DNA from: Linnemannia schmuckeri
Lineage: Eukaryota; Mortierellomycota; Mortierellomycetes; Mortierellales; Mortierellaceae
Direction of reading: 5' to 3'
Assembly (NCBI GenBank): GCA_029449235.1
Contig: JANATG010000009.1
Coordinates: 434,001 to 498,000, forward strand
Length of the DNA stretch: 64,000 nt
Below the pieces are notes generated by a model, which saw only the letters and a list, made by a program, of their open reading frames with translations, was not told the origin of the DNA and did no database searches. Shown in pieces: positions 43,001 through 52,880 of this stretch. The translations under genes and the position numbers were made by a program. Each line of letters opens with the position of its first letter. Position 1 is the first letter of the stretch.

Positions 43001-45220
43001 GTTGGTTATGCCGTTTACTCGAACTACTTGATTGTGGCCGAGTTTGTTCCTAGCCAGCGCGCCCTCCGCGTTGCCGTGACCACGGACGGCACCAACTTTT
43101 CGCCTGCCCACTACCCCGCCAACATTGATGTCGTCAACCCCGTAAGTACCAGCGTGCGGTGATTTGTTTTTCAATGTGGTGTTTTTGTCGACAGCATGCT
43201 AACAGGGCTCGCTGTACTCATCTCGAACAATAGGCATACACTGTTTTGGACTCTACTACTCGATCTATCTTTATGGCTATTAACTCTATTAATCGGCCGG
43301 GTTCCAAGGTCGGCAATCTGTTCACGTCCAACTCGAACGGCACGTACTTTTCCCTGTCCAAAAAGCACGTCAGCGAGTCGGACTGGGGCAACGTTGACTT
43401 TGAGAAGATGCAGGGAGTTGAGGGTGTTGCTCTTTTGAACGAGGTCACCAACCCCAACGATGTCAACCAAGGCAAAAAGAAGATTCTCCGATCCCTGATC
43501 ACCGTCGACAATGGTGAGCAACTTTTCTATTTCCTGATGCTGGAAAGGTAAAAAGCGTGACAACCATTACTAAAACCTCGTCGTGCTAATATCTGCTAGG
43601 TAACTCATGGAACCCTGTGAAGCCCCCTCAGTCGGATGTCGACAACAAGCCATACACGGACTGCCAGGTAAGAATGTCGTTTGTCGTGCATATACGATCG
43701 GAAGAGGAAGTGTTAATAGGGTGTTAAAGTACAGAAGCGACAAAAATAAGAGTACTAATTTATTTTCGTCATTTATCTTGGAACCATTTTTATGGTAATA
43801 GTCGACGGAATGCAGCTTGCATTTGCACAACTATTTGGATCGCAAGCACGTGGAGGATCTGTTCAGTTCTTCGTCGATCCCTGGTATGGTTATTGGAGTC
43901 GGAAACGTTGGCAGCTCTCTTGGTGAATACCTGGAGGGCAACACATTCTTGACGCGTGACGGGGGCCATTCCTGGAAGGAGATTTTGCACGGACCTCATC
44001 AGTACGATTTTGGTGATCACGGAAGCATTATTTTGTTGGTCAAGGATGACGAGCGCCCCACAGATCACGTCATTTACTCCCTGGACCACGGCATCACGTT
44101 CAAGCAGTTTGAGTTCTCAAAGGAGAAGGTGCTTGTCAAGGATATTGTCACAAAGTCCAATGGCGTTGGCAAGTCGTTCTTATTGTTTGCTGTGTCTCGG
44201 ACGAACTTCAAGCAGATGATCTTCCAGATTGATTTCGAGGGTCTGGACTTCCCCAAGTGTCGCCTGGATCTGAATGATGAGAAAAATGATGATTTCGAGC
44301 GGTGGGATCTGGCGGATTTGCGTGGCGAGAAGTGCATGTTTGGACGCAAGGTCGAGTACTTCCGTAGGATTGAGGAGAGGATGTGCTGGGTTGGAGAGCT
44401 CCAAGTCAACCCACGCAAGATTGAAAACAACTGCCAGTGCACCGCCAACGACTTTGAGTGCGACTTCAACTACGAGCCCGATGGTACTGGCAAGTGTGTG
44501 TTGATTAAGGAGGCCAAGCCGGTGGTTCAAGATGAGAAGGATGTCTGTGCCCATTTGCCCGATGGTGTTGATTACTACTATGAGTCAATTGGATACCGTA
44601 AGATGGCGTTCTCGAGCTGTGTGGGCGACCACGAGCTGATGGGCATCAAGAAGTACTGTCCTGGACGCGGCGGACGTGGCTTCTTCGGATGGCTCGGCAT
44701 TCTGTTGGCGTCTGGTGGTGGAGCCTTTGGTGTGATGTGGATGTTGAACCGGTACAAGGGCCATTTCGGACGTCGCGGATCGTTTATTCGTCTGAGCAAC
44801 GATGTCTATGACCAGCTGCCTCGGTCGTCGTCTCTGCCTACGATGAACATGCCCTCGGTGCGGATGCCTCGTTCGTTTTCTCGCTCGTTCAGTCGCTTCC
44901 ATGTCCCTGATTTCGCGTATCAGGCGTGGGACAAGATTGCAGGAGCAACGGCTGCGTTCCTGCCCAACCGCCTCCGTGGATATTTCCGCCCTCGGGGTGG
45001 ATACCGGTACCAGAACCTGAGCCAGGAACCTGGGGAGGTGATTATGGATGACTACTTTGATCATTATCTAGATGATGATGATGAGGGTGGCGCCATTGCT
45101 GTTGGACGGTCGGATGGACTGTTGAGCCATGGTGATGGACTCCAGGATGCGCAGGAGCGGTTCCGGGATGACTCTGATGATTCTGATGATGGTGATGAGG
45201 ACCTTGATGGTATGGTTTAG
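37022..45220 (+). CDS. VPS10: Vps10/sortilin-type vacuolar sorting receptor with three VPS10 domains
   Basis: Transmembrane receptor that carries vacuolar hydrolases from late Golgi to endosome. Fourteen exons in frame: 37022-37222, 37330-37461, 37810-38004, 38126-38413, 38539-38637, 38739-39086, 39186-39484, 39592-40819, 40911-41870, 41969-42346, 42443-43141, 43234-43513, 43600-43667, 43802-45220; 2,197 residues. A signal peptide lies at about 20-45 (LLRIAAALALASVLAPA). Three VPS10 units follow (about 55-715, 715-1360, 1360-2010). Each has bladed SxDxGxTW repeats, an SNSNGT(Y/F)F plus V(D/W)(F/W)EK block, and a terminal Cys module: CPCTDEDFECDF (about 638), CKCTKKDFECDF (about 1284), CQCTANDFECDF (about 1942). 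One membrane helix (about 2018-2040, WLGILLASGGGAFGVMWML) precedes a cytosolic tail with tyrosine signals YDQL and YQNL and acidic clusters. Yeast Vps10 has two such domains and 1,579 residues. Confidence 0.95.
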
Positions 45221-45412
45221 TTTTCGAGGGATTTGTTTTCTTAGATAAGCACAGTAGGCGTTCTTTTTTTTTTTTATTTCTGGGCGAAGTATAACTTGGT
45301 TGATCACTTTTATTCAAGTCTCGTCCCGGTCGACGATACATTTAAAAAAATAATGAAGATTTACATTTTTTTCGAACGATTGTTTATTGGTTTCAACTTG
45401 TGGAAGAGGCAT

Positions 45413-45439
45413 TTGCATGGTTGCATGGTTGCATGGTTG
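45413..45439 (+). repeat. Short 9-bp tandem repeat
   Basis: TTGCATGGT occurs three times in a row in the convergent 276-nt spacer between VPS10 and the GST gene. Minor. Confidence 0.7.
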
Positions 45440-45496
45440 ACTATCTGAATAACTGAATAGCTGCAAGGCGATACACGATGCCAAAAGGTGTTTGCT

Positions 45497-46622
45497 TTAC
45501 TTCTCTTTGGTGAGGGGAGGAGGAACGATGCCGCCAGTCAAGTTACCCTTACGATCGTTCAACTTGACAGACGCGGCGCGGGGTTGAACAGGGGCGGCAC
45601 GGCTAGAGCGGAGGCTCTTGTAGAGCTCAGTTTCTCGCCAGGCTTTGATCTTGGGGTCCTCATCGATGGCTGCTTTCACCTTGAGGAGTGCGGGAGCCGA
45701 TTCTGGGTTAATCAGTGTTGCGCCTGGAGGGAAACGCAGGATCATGTCCACCAGCATTGCGGATTTCAGGTCTGCCAACGTGATCTTTTTTGTTAGGGAT
45801 GGTTTTTTGAGGTTAGATCAAGCATGGTACAGGAAGCAAGGGGGATATTTTTTTTTGTTAGTAAGGTATTTCGGGAGGAGTCAAAGGACCGTGAGAATTT
45901 GATGATTAGCGAAAACAGAAAAGATAACAAAAAAAAAAAAAAAAGAGGGAAGAAAACTTACAGAATCGCCAACGTAATGGCCATTGGACCCATTAGCCCT
46001 CAAATGTTCCTCATGGATACGAATCCAGTTAGGAACTTTTTTTGCCAAATACGTCACCATCTGCTCGTGCTTGACCTCGGGAGAGGCTTGGAGGTTGATG
46101 ACGGTGCCGAGGAAGTTGTCGATGAGGGCAGTGGTCGAGGAGTTGAAGGCCTGAATCTGGGCACGTTCGTAGGTGTCACGGCCCAGACGCCCAAAGCGGG
46201 CTGCGAGGTAGTCTTCGATCGCCTTAGATTCTGCGATCGGAACCGTCTTTTGAAGGTAATTGGTAATGGAGGATGAAGGAGGAGGAGAAAGGAGGTAGGT
46301 GTTAGTTAGTGATACAGAAACAAAACATCCGTCCCTACATAAATCAACAGCTAACAAAACGACCTGTTCGTACCTGAGAGCCATCCTGAGAATGGACATA
46401 AAGGACAGGAAGGACTTCAAAAGGTGTAGACTGCTTATCGGCAAGATCCTCATTCTCCCACTCCTGCGGGTACAACTGAGTCCATTGGGCGTCTCCCAGA
46501 ACCAGGAGGTTGCGCATGGGGCTACAGATCCCTTGGGTGTCAAAGTAGAGAAGGGAGAATGTGCTTGTGGGCGAGTCGAGAACTTGAGTTGCCGTGGTCG
46601 ATTTTGGGAATGTTGCTACCAT
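45497..46622 (-). CDS. Glutathione S-transferase-like protein (sigma-like)
   Basis: Probable cytosolic GST with a thioredoxin-like N-domain and helical C-domain. Three minus-strand exons, 46622-46374, 46246-45962, 45784-45497, in frame, 273 residues, somewhat long for the family (about 200-230) because of a C-terminal extension. N-domain marks are LLYFDTQG near residue 25 (Tyr at the sigma-class catalytic position), TPFEVLPVL (the cis-Pro loop) and PIAESKAIEDYLA (glutathione-binding ESxAI motif, here split from the loop by intron 1). The C-domain contains ITLADLKSAML, matching the conserved T.AD N-capping box. The last 40 residues are basic/Pro-rich without a known domain. ATG 46622 has ACCATGG context; an upstream in-frame ATG at 46724 would add 34 residues. 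Substrate unknown. Convergent with VPS10 and upstream-adjacent to SNX4. Confidence 0.8.
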
Positions 46623-47477
46623 GGTGGCTAGTGTTGTGTGATGGAAAGGTTGAAGTTGAGGAAGGGAGAAGTGGAGAAGAGAAAGAGGTAAAGAAGTGAA
46701 AAAGTGACGAGGAGTAGAGATCAAAAGAAAAAAAGAAATGAGAAAATAGTGCCAGAAAACCGTCCTATTTAACCATCTGAGGAGCTCATTTCCTTCCCAT
46801 CTATCCCATTCATCCTATTGCCGCCACTTATAAGACCTCCGCAAAAGGTTCCTGGAAAGGCTCCTTTTGCCAAGAAGGAAAAGCAAAGCAGATATCCGGT
46901 TGCGCCAATTCAGGAAAGAAGAAAGCGAGGAACAATTGGCTGAAAAGCGATCAAGGAAAAAAAGAGGCTGTGCCCCCCTTTGTTTCCACCCGCCGCATTG
47001 CATGCCGCACTGCAATCCGCACCCTGCGCCGCTCCTTTGAATTGCAACCAATGAAGAAGAGATATGCGGGATAAGCTTGCTTGTATTATTCATCAACTGA
47101 TGCGAGCATCACACGGACCCGCCGTGCCGTGCTTTGAGATTTATCCGTTTCATGCAAAATAACATAAACCCCGACGGACTAAAAACAACACGAAACGAAA
47201 ACTTGCTGCCGGGAAGTCAATTGCTCCCAAACTCTTTTTTTTTTTTTTATGCTTGTTTTTTTATTTTTTTATAACCCGTTTTGTGTTTGGTCATTTGGGC
47301 CGTCACTATTGGACGCAACCCACTACTGCCCACATCTTCTTTCCTGAATGTCGTCGCTATGTTCTTTATCATCACTATGCTTCTTTCTCCAAAACTGTCC
47401 ACCTCATGCTGCGCTTTTCCTTCCACTTTTGACTCTCCTTCCTACCGGGTCATATGTTACCCCCAGAAAATAAAAGT
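46623..47477. other. Spacer between the Snx4 3' end and the GST start
   Basis: About 855 nt. It contains the GST upstream region (purine-rich on the plus strand at 46640-46740, hence CT-rich on its sense strand), a T14 run near 47238 and further T runs to 47270. No gene is supported; frames near 46815-47096 lack any domain. Confidence 0.4.
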
Positions 47478-50400
47478 CTACTCGTCATTTACATGGATAG
47501 ACTCAAGGATAGGAATGATCTGGTCCCACAGTGCGGCGCCCTTCTCAAAGAACTCGACCCGACCAGACGAATAGTCCAAGAGACACTGGCGCAAGTCCTT
47601 GGTCTTTTGCAACTGGAAGATCTCATACTCCTTGACCGTCTCGTTTGAAACCGCGACAGAAATATCATTGCTCTTTTCAACCGCGTCTTGGAGCTATTTC
47701 CGACAGAAGGAAAGATGACGAGTAATGAGATGATTGAGCAAAAATCCAAGATAAACCATCAATCAACAACCCGGCAATGTCAAAAAAGGATGCGATCCAT
47801 GTTATGAAAAGTTTTCGATTTTGGTTGTTTTTGTCATGGGGACAAGAAAAAAAAGAGCGGGAAAGATAAAGAAAAAAAAGTTGGATTTGTCAGGATGATG
47901 AACGGGTCCTCCTTGATTTTTGGTTCGGGGAACCAGGACTCATCATCCAAAAATGAAAATATAGTGCTTCTGAGCACCTCACCAAGAACTTCCTCCATTC
48001 CTACTATTTTTCTTTTCCATTTCCAACCAACCATGCGCATAAAACAAGCATAATAGATATCCCGAAGAAGAAAAAAAACAAGCAAAACAAAAACACAAAC
48101 ACTACAGCAAATACTAACCTCGTGGATCTTCTCGGCAACACGCTTTAGTTTGTCCTGCTTGGCACGTTCCTGGTCAACACCCTTGATCTCATCCATCTTT
48201 TGTTGAAAGAATCCTCCGATCGTTGCTGATCCTCCCAAACGTCCATTGCTCATCAGGCGGTCCCGCTCTGCCACCTGCTGCTGCAAAAAGTCGGATAGCT
48301 CCTCGAAATCCAGCTGCTTTTGATCTCTCAGCTTCAATACACTCTATATTCCATGCAATGGAAATTGGAAAAAGTGTGAGTTTCTTGCATGATGTGAATA
48401 CATTGAAAGCAATAATCAAACGACGGAAATTCCAATTGCACCAATGATCCTGTACCTTGACGCTGTTGCAGTAGGCCAAACATTCATGGAGCTGAGACAA
48501 AAACTCAGCATCCTCCCGCGTTGACTAGAATGAGACGGAGTAAGGAAAAGTAAATATTGTGAATTATCACCACGACTTCTCCATACAGCAGCATATTCAC
48601 AAAGTACTCCAAACGCCAAAGAAAACGTACGAGCTCGTTCATGATGGTGGCGTAGCTGGCAACAGTGTGGGCAAAGCGGTGGAGAGGTTCGGTCAATCCA
48701 GTCTCGAGGTTACCGAGTCCTGCGACGGCACCACCGAATTCACGGTAATCGGCCTCGAGTTCCTCCTGTCGCTTCAAGATCCTCTGCTCCAGCTTTTCCA
48801 ACCCTTGGAGGTTCTCTTCCAGTTTATCGACCTCATCTCGCATGATTACAAACTTTTCCTCGGGCTTCTTGATCTTCGCAAAGGCGTTCAAGAGCGCATC
48901 CCCAATGGTATCAAGACGTCCCTCATCTTGTCGCTTCTTGTTTTGCTCTGCTAGATCCGAATTCCAATCGCGCGACTCCAAAAAGATCCGGAGAGACTCT
49001 GCTCGCTGCAACACTGGGTGCACCGCCAACTTTTTCAAAAATCGTTCCAGACTCGCCCTTCTCTTTTCAACAAAGTCCGGATTGAATCTGTCTCCACGCA
49101 CGTATCCTATATTGATAAAATGCAAACGTACATCATTAGCAAGAAAATAAGCAAAATCAAACATATCACTGAAGGTAGAGACATCAATTGATAAGAATAT
49201 AACTTACGGATGCGGTGCTTGTCGGGAAGGGGAGGGAGGACGGCAGCAGGGTAGAGGCGACCGAGAACGTTATGGAGCCAGACAAAGTCCTGGAAACGAC
49301 GACGCACTGTAACATTCGGACTAGAAAACTCTTGAAGAGATGTCTATCAGACAGGAAGCAAGTAACCGAGGAGGAGTGAGTAATGTGTCACCGCCGCGTG
49401 ATGTTCATGGGTGGATCTAACTAAGAGCAGAAATAATGTGCGAAAAAAGGCACACCGCACTTTCGCCCGTGCTTGGCATTTTTAAGACGCCAGTCAACAA
49501 TCGCTACGTTGACCCACCGACCAAAACAAACAAATAAGTTTCACGAATTACCTTGGTATTGATCTGGTATGAGACGTAGCTGTCGGTCGAGCCTTCTTTT
49601 TCCTTGTGTGTTTCCTTGATAGTGATTGCCATGGGCACCAAACTGGCCAGTTGTGATGCTGCGGTTGTTGACATTGACAGCTCTGACAGCGAGCGACCCG
49701 TATCGCGTTTCACTGCCTTTCCTGGAGCATGCGACTATTGTTGTTGGAAAGTAGATGCGTATTAATATTAAAAGTGTGTAATAAGCTTATTATGTTGAAA
49801 CTCACTCCCTTCTTTCTTCATGAAGTCTCTTCTTTCTGACAAGGGGTCTCTTCTTTTTTCACACGAAGTCTCTTGTCCCTTCCATAAAGTCTCTTCCCAT
49901 TTGCGTATGAAGTAGCTTTTTTCTACAGGAAGTTTCTTCTCGTTTCTGTATAACGCCTCTTATCTTCATTATGCTCCTCTGTAATACGTCCTAGTTTCCA
50001 TTGTCCTGAGGGTATCTTCTAGTCCTACTACCTAAAGTAATCTCGTTCCTCTTTTTGACACAACGTCACTTCTTCAGCTCCTTTTGTTTCTCCTTCATGC
50101 AGCATACTCTTCTTCCTCAGCATACTAAAAAGAAGCTTACTTACCCTATGAACCTGCTGACTGGCACGTCCATCCTCCTCGTCAACATCATCATAGGAGT
50201 GATTGTGTCTGATATCCGAGTCAATATGGATACTACGTCCATTAGTACTGTTGCTGCTTCCGTTGCTCGCCCTTGCTGTGCTATAAGGATTACTACTGGC
50301 TCCTCCTACTCCTCCGTTATGATGACCGTTGGTCGAGTGAATGTCGATGACTTCATTGTCCAGGGGCTCGTCAGCCCAGGCAGAGGCCTCTGCGGGGAGG

Positions 50401-50642
50401 ATGGAGGATGAGGCAGCGGCAGTGATGTCAGCCAGGTCGTCGTCGTCGAGGTTGTTGTGGTTATCGTGGTGATGGTTGTCTTCTTCGTCTGAGGAGGCGA
50501 AGAGGGACGAGTGGAGAGTGTTTGAGCTCTGGAGCCTGTTCTTGTCACTGTTGTTTCCAGCATGGTGGTGGTGTGAGTCGTCGTCGGGGGAGTAGGTGTC
50601 CCATGCGACTGAGGAGTAGCCGACGTCGTCGCTGTTGTCCAT
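47478..50642 (-). CDS. Sorting nexin, PX-BAR, Snx4/Atg24 type
   Basis: Endosomal PI3P-binding membrane-curving protein for recycling to the Golgi and for selective autophagy. Seven minus-strand exons: 50642-50145, 49734-49552, 49343-49208, 49106-48631, 48524-48456, 48343-48119, 47693-47478, in frame, 600 residues. Residues 1-190 are disordered and rich in His, Asn, Ser and Asp. The PX domain (about 200-330) shows TDSYVSYQINTK, VTVRRRFQDFVWL (PI3P-contacting RRF), PPLPDKHRIR and the family's GDRFNPDFVEKRR. The BAR-type coiled coil (about 340-590) includes KFVIMRDEVDKLEENLQGLE and LSDFLQQQVAERDRLM and ends SIHVNDE. YxRGDRFxPxFVEKRR and the PX/BAR order point to Snx4/Atg24; Snx41/Atg20 is the alternative. 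Intron 1 (410 nt) holds a degenerate 21-22-bp repeat. Divergent from the kinesin gene. Confidence 0.9.
49820..49980 (-). repeat. Degenerate 21-22-bp tandem repeat in Snx4 intron 1
   Basis: The plus-strand word (A)AAGTCTCTTCTT recurs with core starts at about 49825, 49846, 49868, 49889, 49912, 49932 and 49954, that is every 20-23 bp. The last units are weaker (AGTTTCTTCT, ACGCCTCTTA). The spacing, not the exact sequence, is the conserved feature. Confidence 0.65.
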
Positions 50643-52880
50643 TGTGTGCTCGTTGACTGCTGTGGCTGTGAGTTGGAATTCCCCTGTGGTTGGATATTTG
50701 GTGGCGGAAGAGGGAGAGAGAGCGTATAGATGTGTCTTCTTCCTGACGTGCGAGCGAGTGAGTTTGTGAAAGAGAAAAAGAAACAGAAAATAAGAAAGGA
50801 AAAAGAATAGAACAAGAGCAGGCAAAAAAGGTAAGGGAAGGAGGAGAATAAACAAGAAGTGAGCGTACGAGACAAGCGCAGTGTGGGTGATGTATGTCTG
50901 TTCCACACACACGCCCAGTAAGCTGCACTTGCACACACACGCTCTCACGTCTCGCTTCCCCCTTTTGCAACGGAAAGTCACGTTTCTTGATTTTTTAGAG
51001 AAGAGGAGGAGAAAGAGGGAACGTGCCAAGGGCCAAGTCCATTAAAAAATCTTGCCCACAGATGGATGATTACCTCTGCGGCTGCAGGGGGGTCGTGACG
51101 ACAACAACGACAGCAAATTACATACACAAACTACATCAATACTCGATCCAGGCGGGTATCCCATTTCATTCCATGAGGTGGGCTGAAAGAGACAGAGTGA
51201 GCAGAGTGACAAAAGGGGGCGCCGATGTACTCTTTGTCTCACTTTCAGCAGGTCGGATACACTATGGCTCTCATTCTCATGTCGAGTACATGGCCACGCA
51301 GCTCAACATGTCTTCAGCTCTTTCTTTTTTTCTTGCTTCTCTTTCCCTTTTCGCTCCATATCCAGAGTCATTCAATCACAGTCGGCTTGTTTGTTTTTGT
51401 TTGTTTGTTGATTTGTGCTTGCGCTTATAGCCCTTACCCTTACTCACAACACGGAAGCAGGACAAATGCACTGCTGCCGAAAAATGACAAGGGCATGTCA
51501 TTTTGAATTTTTTCTTTTTTTTGTCGCATGGTTGTGTGTGTGTCTGTTTGCTTACACGAGCCAACAGCTCGTCGACACTCGTCATCTCTACTACTACCCG
51601 CTTCTCTCTCTCTCTCTTCACTGTCAGTGCAGCACTGCCTTGAGGTACACACCTCTCCTCCATCGGAAGGCTGCGTTCCTGGTGCGTTCCAATGGACGGG
51701 AGGTTAGTGCGCGATATCCATTGGCCAGCTGTTTGACTCAGTAGCACTCAGATCGTCTCCCGTTTTTTTTCTTTCATTTCTTGGTGATGTTTCGCTTGTG
51801 AGTGTATTACTGTTATTCCTTGGCGACCTAGCCTGGCTGGTCTTGCTGGTTGGCTTTTCTGTTTTGGCTGACTAGTCCCTAATAACAAAAACACCAAGGG
51901 GGTCAGTGTGTTCTGGGCACCATCACCCCCCCGTCTCCTTTGTCGACTACTAAAGGAGAAAAAAAAACAAGGGGTTGCCAGCCTGACACAATAATATGCA
52001 AGTAGCAAGCAAGCAGGGAACCCAATTGACAGTGTCAGTGAGAGAGTGGGTGTGAGAGTGTAATTGAGAGATACAACAGGCAAACCCCCGCCTGTGTTCT
52101 TGCTACTGCTCTTCTTCCCGTTCATTTTGCGCGTTTTCGTTTTTAGTCCCTTTGGAGATTGGAGACACAAAAAGGCGAGTCTCTCCCCCAACCTCATTCA
52201 ACCCCTGTCTCAGCCGCATATGAACTTCTCTCTTTCTTGAACTCTCTTCTCTTTTTCTTCTTTCCCTCCCTTTTTTTTTCGCTTTCCTCTCTTCCCTCTC
52301 ACTCAACTTTCTTCTCTCTCTTCCTCCTCTCTCGCTCTCTTTTTTTTCTTCTTCTTCTTCTTCACTCACTCACTCACTCTCTTTGTATTCCTTTTTCCTT
52401 TCTCTTCCTCGCTCCCCCACCCTCGGTTCATCCACTCTCACCTCTTTGAGTCTCTTTTTTTTTTGATCAAGTCTAATCACTTTTCTCTTCACTTCCTTTT
52501 CCCCTTTCTTTTTTCTTTTCCCTTCACTGTCTCTCTCCCTCTCTCTCTCTGTAGTTGAGTGTGCTATCCGGCCAGTCAACAGTCAACACTTCTCACTCCT
52601 ACCCTAACCTTTTTTTTTTCTTTATTTCCTTCCTCTCCCTTTTCTCTTCTTCCCTTCATTCTCTCTCACAGTTGCTCATTCATAACTCACTCACTCACAA
52701 GGAAACACATCAGGAATCACTTGGACACTCACTCACTCTCTCGCTCACTTTCTCGCTCACTCATTCTTACCTACTTGTCCGACACCTTCTTTCACATATC
52801 CTTTACCAGAGGATAGTCAGCTCCTTCTTTTCAACAACAACCACTGAGAAGAAAGAAAGACAGAATCCAATCCAATCCAT
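50643..52880. promoter_or_regulatory. Divergent region between Snx4 and the kinesin gene
   Basis: About 2.2 kb. The Snx4 side (50700-51030) is purine-rich on the plus strand; the kinesin side (52190-52870) is a nearly continuous CT tract on the plus strand with CTTCTTCTTCTTC, CACTCACTCACTCACTC and CTCTCTCTCTCT patches. The middle (51030-52180) has no recognisable gene; small frames there are hydrophobic or low-complexity and not called. Confidence 0.45.

Noticed and set aside
50643..51029. 129-codon N-terminal extension of the Snx4-type protein
   Set aside because: The extra part is hydrophobic low-complexity from a CT-rich leader; the ATG at 50642 starts the acidic, hydrophilic N-terminus expected before a PX domain.
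51023..51747. Frames of about 110-135 codons on both strands
   Set aside because: Low-complexity, Ser/Leu/Phe-rich, mutually overlapping and without a motif; the region reads as promoter spacer.
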